Source: Bryobacter aggregatus MPL3
GTDB lineage: Bacteria > Acidobacteriota > Terriglobia > Bryobacterales > Bryobacteraceae
Reading direction: 5' to 3'
Assembly: GCF_000702445.1 (NCBI RefSeq)
Contig: NZ_JNIF01000004.1
Coordinates: 992,001-1,056,000, forward strand
Length of the DNA stretch: 64,000 bases
Both the position numbers and the translations under genes were made by a program. How positions within the stretch are numbered: position 1 is the first letter of the stretch; every line of letters starts with the position of its first letter. A model generated the notes under the pieces. The model searched no databases and was not told the DNA's origin. It saw only the letters and a list, made by a program, of their open reading frames with translations. Below are positions 8,268 to 15,450 of this stretch, in pieces.

Positions 8268-9638
8268 TTGCTTTTGGGACTCTGTTGCGTCTGGTTGCTC
8301 GGTTTGCCGGGCGACTGGCTACTTGACGACTTCTCTCTGCTTGACGCTACATTCCCCGCACTCTCCCGTCCTCGCCCTCTCACTTATCTCAGTTTTTGGC
8401 TGAATCTGAAAGCTTTTGGCGCGACACCCTGGGCTTTCCGGCTCACGAATATCCTGCTGCATGCCGTCGGCGTACAACTCTGCTACCGGGCCTTGCGGCG
8501 GCTGATCGGGGACCAGCGCGCCTTCCTTGCTGCCGCTGCCTTTGCCATCAGCCCGATCCAGGCCGACGCGGTTCTCTACATCTTTGGGCGGCCGATTGTC
8601 CTGATGGGCGTTTTCCTCTGGCTTGCACTGGAACGTTGGGTGGACGGCCGGCATTGGATCAGTTTTGGAGCCTTCTTGCTTGCCCTGACTGCCAAGGAGG
8701 AGGCCGTGGCCTTCCCGGTTTTTCTTCTTGCTCTGCGCTACTGCGGACCCAAGCTGCCGGGCGACCTGCGGGCCGTCAGCGCGATGCTGGTCTGCGGTGT
8801 GGGGACGGCCCTCACCACCGCTCTGCTGGCCGCAAAGCTGCAAGGCTCGGGTGCGGGAGCGCAATCCGGTGTGAATGCGCTTTCCTACTTCGCGACACAG
8901 CCGAAAGTGATCGCCATCTATCTCCAACAGTTGTTGCTGCCCAGCTTCCTGGGCTTCACCTGGCAACCGTCGTTGTGGCCCCCTGCGGGAGCCTTACTCT
9001 GGTTGCTTCCCCTCATGGGGATTTGGATGGCGCGAGCAAAATCCTGGATCCTCTGGCCCATCGGAGCCTTGCTCTTCTTACTCCCCACCTCGAGCATTCT
9101 CCCGATTGCCGATGTCGCGGCATTCCGGCGTATGTACCTGCCCACAGCCTTTCTGTTTGCGGCCCTGCCGGTGCTCCAGCATCAACTTGTCGCTGCCTGG
9201 ATCCTGATTCTCACCGGCGTGACGGGATACCGCGCTCATACGCTATTCGCACATCCGGAACAACTCTGGTTGGCAACTTTTGAACAGCAACCCGGTGACT
9301 CGCGTGCTCTGCTGCAAGCCTGCCGCTATCTGCCACCCGATCAGGCGCTCTTGACCCTTGAACAGCACCGCGAATTCTCAAGCCAAAGCGACTACCAGAC
9401 TGAACTCGGCCGCGTCTATCTTGATCTCAAACGGCCGGTGGACGCACTCCGAGCCTTTGGCAAGGCGCTTGGCGCAGAGCCTGGAAAAGCTTCTAATCTT
9501 TACAACCGCGGAGTCGCACTTCTCGCGATCGGACAACGCGATGCCGCGAAGGCCGACTTTGAACGGACCCTCCAGATTGACCCCGCGCACCGCCCGGCAC
9601 GCGAGGCCCTGGAACAGCTTGCTACTCGGAAGGATTGA
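8268..9638 (+). CDS. TMTC-like membrane protein with C-terminal TPR repeats
   Basis: About 456 residues. The frame has no ATG between nth and the first hydrophobic segment; TTG at 8268 gives an N-terminus beginning in a membrane helix and is my best guess, so the start is uncertain. Motifs DDFSLLDATFP, RPLTYLSFWLNLKAFG, FRLTNILLHAV and FGRPIVLMGVF are those of bacterial TMTC/O-mannosyltransferase-like GT-C proteins: an acidic DD near helix 1, then about ten helices, followed by two or three TPRs (about residues 365-450). Likely a polyprenyl-sugar-dependent glycosyltransferase at the inner membrane. It ends convergently with the next gene (17-bp overlap). Confidence 0.7.
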   Translation: MLLGLCCVWLLGLPGDWLLDDFSLLDATFPALSRPRPLTYLSFWLNLKAFGATPWAFRLTNILLHAVGVQLCYRALRRLIGDQRAFLAAAAFAISPIQADAVLYIFGRPIVLMGVFLWLALERWVDGRHWISFGAFLLALTAKEEAVAFPVFLLALRYCGPKLPGDLRAVSAMLVCGVGTALTTALLAAKLQGSGAGAQSGVNALSYFATQPKVIAIYLQQLLLPSFLGFTWQPSLWPPAGALLWLLPLMGIWMARAKSWILWPIGALLFLLPTSSILPIADVAAFRRMYLPTAFLFAALPVLQHQLVAAWILILTGVTGYRAHTLFAHPEQLWLATFEQQPGDSRALLQACRYLPPDQALLTLEQHREFSSQSDYQTELGRVYLDLKRPVDALRAFGKALGAEPGKASNLYNRGVALLAIGQRDAAKADFERTLQIDPAHRPAREALEQLATRKD

Positions 9639-10452
9639 GTTCGACAACAGGTACCAGAAACTGCCAGTCCGGCATGTCGATGAACTTCCGCTTCTGGCTA
9701 AAGTCCGTGACAATGATCTCTTTCACGCCGTAGGCGGGCAGATTCGAGATCTGAAACTTGAAGGTGCAGGCCGGTGTATCGGCCTCAGCGCCCTTGGCCA
9801 ACAGTTTCACCGTACCGCCCACATTCGCCATATCGGCAGCCCCGTGATTGACTGCGATGAACTCGACTTTCATCTTTTTGGCCGACTCGGAGATGCGGAA
9901 ACCACCGAGTTCAAGATAGCGCTTGTAGGGACTTTCTCCGTCTCCCTTCTTTGCTACAACTGCGGATTTCGCAGCAGGATTTCTGTTGTGCCGGACAATC
10001 GAAATGATCCCCCAGACGACAAGGCCAATCGCGGCAAACGCTAAGAGAAATGCCAGCCACTGGGGAATGCCAGCTTTGTTGTCATCCGCGCCGACATAGT
10101 AAACCTGCTTCGAAGGCGGCAGCGGCGGAGGAGCAATCGGGTCGGGCTTCGGCGCTTCAAAGGCTGGAGCAGCGGGCGGCACAGGTACATATTGCGGCGG
10201 TACGGGCTGCGGTTGGTAATGCGGCGGTGGAACCGATTGCTGGTGTGGCGGATACTGCTGGGGTGGATATTGCTGCTGCGGATATCCCTGCGGAGGATAG
10301 GGGGCCTGTGGATAAGGCGGAGGCGCGTATTGGGGCTGCTGGGGAGGAGGAGGGGCGGCCGCTGGCTTGGAAGCCGCTTCAGCACAGAAAGGGCACTCGG
10401 AATAAGAAGGGCCAACTTCTCTTCCGCATTTCGGGCAGATCCAGGTGAACAT
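9622..10452 (-). CDS. Zinc-ribbon, proline-rich single-pass membrane protein
   Basis: A 276-residue protein in four parts: an N-terminal zinc ribbon with Cys6, 9, 20 and 23 (CPKC...CPFC); a low-complexity Pro/Gln/Tyr stretch (about 30-115) rich in YPPQ-type repeats; one membrane helix (about residues 138-158); and a beta-rich C-terminal domain of about 115 residues. The orientation implied by the ribbon is N-in, with the C-terminal domain outside. Proline-rich linkers of this kind often bind partner proteins or span a distance. I do not recognise the C-terminal domain. No neighbour gives a functional clue. Confidence 0.75.
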   Translation of the reverse strand: MFTWICPKCGREVGPSYSECPFCAEAASKPAAAPPPPQQPQYAPPPYPQAPYPPQGYPQQQYPPQQYPPHQQSVPPPHYQPQPVPPQYVPVPPAAPAFEAPKPDPIAPPPLPPSKQVYYVGADDNKAGIPQWLAFLLAFAAIGLVVWGIISIVRHNRNPAAKSAVVAKKGDGESPYKRYLELGGFRISESAKKMKVEFIAVNHGAADMANVGGTVKLLAKGAEADTPACTFKFQISNLPAYGVKEIIVTDFSQKRKFIDMPDWQFLVPVVELNPSE

Positions 10453-10546
10453 TGGTTGTTATCTCAGAGTGTATCGTTGTCGCGTACATTGCTAGGGACG
10501 TTTTGCTCCCTTCCTGTGTTGCGAGGAGTTGTATGCTCAGGACAGC

Positions 10547-11170
10547 ATGCAGTTCTTGAGAGAGCCTCCTGCCGCTAGCCGCGAGATCGCAGTGTTCTGT
10601 GGGGCCTTCCACCCGCCGACCGTGGCGCATCTTGCCCTGAGCCAGGCTGCTCGCCAGCATGTCGACGCGATTGTCTGGGCCATGCCAGAAAGCTTCCCGC
10701 ACAAGAGTTACGACACTGTGGGCCGTGCGGAGCGCTTGCAACTTGTCCTCAAGGCGACAACCGATGCCGTTGCAGTAACTCGCGAAAACCTGTTCTTTGC
10801 CGTTGCCCAAGAGCTTCGCGAGACAATTCCAGCAGCGAGGATTCATCTTCTGATTGGCGAAGACGGAGTCCGTCGTCTCTTTGAATGGGACTATGGCGAG
10901 GGCGAAGACTGGAAGGGGGAGTACCTGAAAACGCACTTGCAACACACGCCGCTGTTGAGCCTGCGGCGTCAGGATCAATGGGTCGTGCCGCTCGAGTACC
11001 AGGACTCCATACGTTGGCTGGAGACTGCGACGGCCCACCGGGAGGTGTCCTCGACGCAGGTCCGGGATCGCATTGCCTCCGGGCTGGATTGGGAGCATCT
11101 GGTTCCCCCGGCGATCATTCCCGAGGTGAGCCGGCTTTATGGCTCGTCAGGAAGATCCAACGGCCAATAA
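10547..11170 (+). CDS. NadD-like nucleotidyltransferase (nicotinate/nicotinamide-nucleotide adenylyltransferase family)
   Basis: 207 residues from ATG 10547, preferred over the upstream TTG at 10529 because AGGA lies 4 nt before it. The nucleotide-binding entry is FCGAFHPPTVAHLALSQAA, a variant of GTFDPIHxGH, and the C-terminal signature is VSSTQVRDRIASG (family ISSTxIR). LLIGEDGVRRLFEW matches the family GxDxxxxLxxW segment. The first motif is closer to the NPxT-xxHL form of NMNAT enzymes than to classical NadD, so this could be a second, divergent adenylyltransferase. Its 3' end overlaps the convergent AsmA gene by 34 bp. Confidence 0.75.
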   Translation: MQFLREPPAASREIAVFCGAFHPPTVAHLALSQAARQHVDAIVWAMPESFPHKSYDTVGRAERLQLVLKATTDAVAVTRENLFFAVAQELRETIPAARIHLLIGEDGVRRLFEWDYGEGEDWKGEYLKTHLQHTPLLSLRRQDQWVVPLEYQDSIRWLETATAHREVSSTQVRDRIASGLDWEHLVPPAIIPEVSRLYGSSGRSNGQ

Positions 11171-13362
11171 GGCGGAGTGAGATGAGCCGACTTCCGCTTG
11201 CCCTCGCCAAAGTCGAGAGTCAGTTGGCCTTGCCGGGCCACCAGCTTTGCGGTTTCGTGCGTGGAGCCTGTCAGGAGGACAGTTCCCTCCCCGTCCAGAC
11301 TCTCCAGCCAGCCTTCACGCAAGCTAGTCGTCTGGAGTGTCCCATCAAAGCTTGCGCTTCCCTCGCCGGTAGGCCAGTTGCTAATCTGCCCATCGAATCG
11401 ATATCGGGGGGCGGGCTGCCAAAGCTCAGCTTCCAAGCTGCCCTTCCACTGCAAGCTGCCTGGCGCATCGAAAAGCACAAAGGCCGCATGGGTGATGGTG
11501 CTCTTCAGTTTCACGCCGCGCCAATCAATCTGGAGGACGAGCGGTTGGAATGCGCCGCCCGCAAAATTCAGAGTCTTGAAGCGAAGCCGGCCGCTTAGAT
11601 TGCGCGCCAGCAGCCAATCAGGTAACTTCGCCCGGCGGAAACGGATCTTCTCCAGCAACCCGGGAGGCGGACGATAGGCATCATGCAGCAGCGACTCCAG
11701 ACCGCTCGTACTGGCTTCCTGGATCACCAGATCAAGTTCGCCAGGTTTCTTGCTGCCTGGAAAGTACTGGTAATTTCCTTCAAACTCGGTGCCGTCCCAC
11801 TCTGCCCGCATCCGCTGGAGCGTCACATGGCTGGGATCGAACAGTACGGACGCCGATGAGATTTCGAGCGGGGCGGAAATTCCCTCCACATCGAGGGAAA
11901 TATTTCGGACGCTCAGCCGGCCGCTCCAAACTCCTTCATCGGAATCCTCCGTCCGTTCATACTTGACGTTGCCCTGCCAACTCCCGCCGCGAGCGCTGGG
12001 GAGAAAGGGAAGATTCGAGGCACGCAAGAGCATGCCCAGGCCCTTGGTCAGCCCTTTGACACTCAGGAGCTGTGTTGCCACATTCACCCGGAGTGCGCCT
12101 GTCCGGGCGTTCCAATCGGCATCCATCGCGGCTGATTGCGACTGCCCCACTACGATCTCAGCGGGAGCCAGCCGCCAACGGGAGCCTTCGACAATGGCGC
12201 GGGCATCCCGAATCTCCAGGCTCGGCTGATCCGGAAGATCCAGCCGGGCATCCTCAAACCAGATCATCCCCTTGGCGGGAACTTCTTCCGGGCTAGGCCA
12301 GGAGTAACCCACTACCGCGCTGAACTGTCCCTTGGCGCTGATGCCCGCAGGCAGCTTGGCATTCGCCGCATGGCCAAATTCCAATAACTTTGCCGCATCG
12401 ATCCGGCGTACGTCCAGCAGGAAGGCTCCCTTCGGCTTCTGGAAGAAATCACGAGCGCGGATTCGCGTCCGCAGTGAGGTGCCTCCCACCGTATCCAGGG
12501 CCAGATGCTGTCCCGGGAAGTCGATCGAGCCGGCGAGTGCGATCCGGTCGCTCTTGCCCGCAAAGGGCAGAAAGCTTTGAGGCTCGAGCCCTTCCAACTG
12601 CAGGGTTCCGTTGATGGACGCTCGAGTCCACGGCCCCTTGATGCGGCCCTTTGCGGCGAGTTTTCCCGCGAAATCGACCCCTCGCGCACCGAAGAAGAAA
12701 TTAAACGCATGAAGCGCGCTTGGTTGGAGTTCGATATCAAGATCGAGCTCTGGTTCGCGCGGACCGGGAGCATGAATCTCGCCGCGGACCGCAACATTGC
12801 CGAAGCCCTGCGCGCCACGATCGGTACGTGCGGGCTCTGCAGACATGAAAATCGTGACGTCGCCCTGCGCACTGGGCGCGCTGATATCCACCAACGCATT
12901 CGTCAGGTAAAACGCGCTCTTCGCATCGCCCTGCTTGAAATTCAGACGGCCATTGCGGACCTCGATCTCCGGCGGACGCAGTCCTGGCTTGCCAAGACTC
13001 TGTACATTCCAGCCCGTCGCGCCGCGCATCAGATTGACACTTGGCTCCTTCAGGCGCAGGCGTGCTGCCGTGAGCTTTCCGGAGAGCAGCGCGCTCAGGC
13101 GAGGTTGCACTTCGAGTTCGGTGACATAGGCGAAGGGTTCAAGCGAGTAGTTGGGATCTTCATCGATGATGACCTTCTGGGCAATGAGTGCCGGGCTCGG
13201 AATCAAACGAAAATGCGTCTTGCCCTGAATTCGCACCCGCCGCGACAGCGCCGACTCAAGTGAGGACTCGAGATGGATCCGAATCGGTTCCGCGCTGACA
13301 TAGGGCAGCGCCAGTGCAAAAGCCAAACCGAGCACCGCAACAATCCACCATTTCCTTCTCAT
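11137..13362 (-). CDS. AsmA-family protein
   Basis: 741 residues from ATG 13362, chosen because MRRKWWIVAVLGLAFALALP is a signal anchor and because this ATG overlaps the previous stop as ATGA; the longer frame would intrude into the MobA-like gene. The N-terminal AsmA domain (RVRIQGKTHFRLIPSPALIAQKVIIDE) is followed by long beta-repeat stretches as in AsmA/TamB-type bridge proteins, which are thought to move lipids between inner and outer membranes. Its coupling to cofactor-maturation genes is unexpected (see findings). Confidence 0.8.
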   Translation of the reverse strand: MRRKWWIVAVLGLAFALALPYVSAEPIRIHLESSLESALSRRVRIQGKTHFRLIPSPALIAQKVIIDEDPNYSLEPFAYVTELEVQPRLSALLSGKLTAARLRLKEPSVNLMRGATGWNVQSLGKPGLRPPEIEVRNGRLNFKQGDAKSAFYLTNALVDISAPSAQGDVTIFMSAEPARTDRGAQGFGNVAVRGEIHAPGPREPELDLDIELQPSALHAFNFFFGARGVDFAGKLAAKGRIKGPWTRASINGTLQLEGLEPQSFLPFAGKSDRIALAGSIDFPGQHLALDTVGGTSLRTRIRARDFFQKPKGAFLLDVRRIDAAKLLEFGHAANAKLPAGISAKGQFSAVVGYSWPSPEEVPAKGMIWFEDARLDLPDQPSLEIRDARAIVEGSRWRLAPAEIVVGQSQSAAMDADWNARTGALRVNVATQLLSVKGLTKGLGMLLRASNLPFLPSARGGSWQGNVKYERTEDSDEGVWSGRLSVRNISLDVEGISAPLEISSASVLFDPSHVTLQRMRAEWDGTEFEGNYQYFPGSKKPGELDLVIQEASTSGLESLLHDAYRPPPGLLEKIRFRRAKLPDWLLARNLSGRLRFKTLNFAGGAFQPLVLQIDWRGVKLKSTITHAAFVLFDAPGSLQWKGSLEAELWQPAPRYRFDGQISNWPTGEGSASFDGTLQTTSLREGWLESLDGEGTVLLTGSTHETAKLVARQGQLTLDFGEGKRKSAHLTPPYWPLDLPDEP

Positions 13363-13934
13363 GCCTGCGCGGCCCTCCACCAGGAGATCAGACGCTGATA
13401 GTCTTCCGGAGTGTCGCAATCCTCCGCGACAGCGCGATCATCCACATCAAAATACTGCGACGGAAACCCTGCGAGAATTTCTTTCGCATTCGATTCGAGA
13501 CCGGCTTCGAGCAGCGCACGGATTGCGTCTGATCCGATCAAAACCGGGTGTCCACTTTGTCCTTGCCAACGCGGCTTGGCCACCATGGCTTTCGATTCGA
13601 ACAACGGTTCGATGGTTTGCGGAAGTACTCCAGCAAAATCGACCGGGCTGAAGAGAATCCGGTCGCAATGGCTGGAATGCCGTAAACCGGTACGCAGACT
13701 GGAGAACATGCCCGCAGCGTAGTGAGCGTTGTGAAGCAGGAACGGCGCGAAATCCGGCAGGGCCTCTCTGAGTTCCCTGTCATGTGCACCTGTCACCACA
13801 CAAATGGTGGTGCAGTGCTTTTGGAAGAGCGTCACGATTCTTTCCAGCATGGTGATTCCCCCCAGAGGCAGCAACGCCTTGGGTTGCCCCATCCGGGAGG
13901 AGGCGCCTCCAGCGAGGACAATGCCGCCAATCAT
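13359..13934 (-). CDS. MobA-like NTP transferase (molybdenum cofactor nucleotidyltransferase family)
   Basis: A 191-residue enzyme with the nucleotide loop GIVLAGGASSRMGQPKALLPLGG and the metal-binding region SPVDFAGV. This is the MobA/MocA group that attaches GMP or CMP to molybdopterin. Length and sequence fit the cytidylyltransferase-like members that partner with XdhC. Overlaps XdhC upstream (ATGA at 13931-13934) and AsmA downstream (ATGA at 13359-13362), so all three are one translationally coupled unit. Cytosolic. Confidence 0.85.
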   Translation of the reverse strand: MIGGIVLAGGASSRMGQPKALLPLGGITMLERIVTLFQKHCTTICVVTGAHDRELREALPDFAPFLLHNAHYAAGMFSSLRTGLRHSSHCDRILFSPVDFAGVLPQTIEPLFESKAMVAKPRWQGQSGHPVLIGSDAIRALLEAGLESNAKEILAGFPSQYFDVDDRAVAEDCDTPEDYQRLISWWRAAQA

Positions 13935-14767
13935 TTGAGTACGGTCGCCGCGTCAGAGGTGGCGAAAATTCCTTTTGAAACCGTCCGCCACTTGGGGTCG
14001 GCGCCACGGCGCACCGCAATCATCTCCGCGGCGACACTCACTGCGATTTCTTCTGGTGTAATCGCACCGATTTCGAGGCCCATTGGGGCCTGGATGCGAT
14101 CGAAGTTCTCGCGGCTGATGCCTTCCTTTTCGAACTCCCGCAAGACGGCAATGACCTTCCGGCGGGAACCAATCATCGCGATATAGCGGGCACTTGTCGT
14201 CACTGCCCAGCGCAGAATGCGCATATCGTCCCGATGGCCACGCGTGACAATGATCAGATAACTGGAGGAATTGATCGTAAGCTGCGGAAAGACCTCTTCG
14301 TACTCCTCGGCGATCACTTCGTCGGCTTCTGGAAAACGCTCCCGATTGGCAAAGCTTTCGCGATTATCTATCACCGTAACGCCAAAGCCGGCCATTGCCG
14401 AGACTTTCGCCAAGCTCTTCGAGATGTGTCCGGCGCCAAAGATCAGGGCCTGCGGCTGCGGGACGATCGCCTCCACGAAGACGTTAAGTTGCCCCCCACA
14501 GATTAAGCCGTTATCATACGCCGCATCCTGTCCCAGATTGAAGGCCAGGTGCTTGGGCTTTTCGGTTGCAATCACTTCCCGCGCAGCATTCCAGACTTCT
14601 GCTTCGACGCAGCCGCCGCCAATCGTACCGATAAAACTGCCATCTTCGCGGACCAGGATCTTCGCGCTCTCATAGCTCGGGATCGATCCGTTGACTTCAA
14701 CGATCGTAGCGAGCGCACACTTTTGGCCTGCTTTGCGCAAGCGAACGATTTCGGCGAACAAATCCAT
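13931..14767 (-). CDS. XdhC/CoxI family molybdenum-enzyme maturation protein
   Basis: A 278-residue protein with an N-terminal XdhC/CoxI segment (GSIPSYESAKILVREDG, GTIGGGCVEAEVW) and a C-terminal Rossmann domain starting ALIFGAGHISKSLAKV. The family binds and sulfurates the molybdenum cofactor before insertion into xanthine-dehydrogenase-type hydroxylases. No catalytic XDH subunit is present in the window, so its client is elsewhere. It is the first gene of the coupled XdhC-MobA-AsmA chain; only 35 bp separate it from the divergent HAD gene. Confidence 0.88.
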   Translation of the reverse strand: MDLFAEIVRLRKAGQKCALATIVEVNGSIPSYESAKILVREDGSFIGTIGGGCVEAEVWNAAREVIATEKPKHLAFNLGQDAAYDNGLICGGQLNVFVEAIVPQPQALIFGAGHISKSLAKVSAMAGFGVTVIDNRESFANRERFPEADEVIAEEYEEVFPQLTINSSSYLIIVTRGHRDDMRILRWAVTTSARYIAMIGSRRKVIAVLREFEKEGISRENFDRIQAPMGLEIGAITPEEIAVSVAAEMIAVRRGADPKWRTVSKGIFATSDAATVLK

Positions 14768-14802
14768 GCCATTCTGATTTTAGCCCCTCCCATTAGAATC
14801 CA

Positions 14803-15450
14803 GTGAAACAACAAGCTTTGATCTTTGACATGGACGGCGTAATCGTTGACTCCATGCCCTTCCACACCCGTGCCTGGGACCTTTATCTGCGGAAACTTGG
14901 TCTCGATGCGACTCTGATGAATCAAAAGATGCACGGCAAGCATAATGATGAACTTTTAAGGGAGTTCCTGCCACCGGACACGACTCTGGCAGAAATCCAG
15001 CGGATGGGCGCCGAAAAAGAGGCGCTCTACCGGGAACTGATTGCTCCCCAGCTTGAGACTTCCCTTCTCCCCGGAATTCGCACCTTTCTTGATCGTTACC
15101 AGGCACTTCCGAAGGCGGTCGCCTCGAATGCAGAGGGCCCGAACGTCCAGTTTGTATTGCGCGAAGCAAAGCTGGCCCACCACTTTCGCTATGCGACCGA
15201 TGGCGGGCAGGTAAAGCACGGGAAACCGCATCCAGAGATCTATCTCAAAACCGCCAGTCTATTGCAAATTGACCCTATCGACTGTATAGTCTTTGAAGAT
15301 TCTCAGACAGGAATCGATGCGGCATTAGCCGCGGGCATGACCGTCATCGCCATTAATTCACACCGGGCGACTCTACATGGTCAGACCTTTGAAGCCGATC
15401 ATTTTCTTGAACCCCAGCTTGTTGCATGGTTAGAACAGCAACTTACCTGA
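14803..15450 (+). CDS. HAD-superfamily hydrolase (beta-phosphoglucomutase/phosphatase type)
   Basis: A 215-residue protein with HAD motif I FDMDGVIVDS (nucleophile Asp9, acid/base Asp11), a helical cap, motif II region AVASNAEG, the lysine in KHGKPHPEIY and motif IV VFEDSQTGIDAA. This is the subfamily with an alpha-helical C1 cap, including beta-phosphoglucomutases and sugar-phosphate phosphatases; specificity cannot be read here. Starts at GTG. Its last 25 bp overlap the start of the degenerate hybrid kinase gene. Confidence 0.88.
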   Translation: MKQQALIFDMDGVIVDSMPFHTRAWDLYLRKLGLDATLMNQKMHGKHNDELLREFLPPDTTLAEIQRMGAEKEALYRELIAPQLETSLLPGIRTFLDRYQALPKAVASNAEGPNVQFVLREAKLAHHFRYATDGGQVKHGKPHPEIYLKTASLLQIDPIDCIVFEDSQTGIDAALAAGMTVIAINSHRATLHGQTFEADHFLEPQLVAWLEQQLT

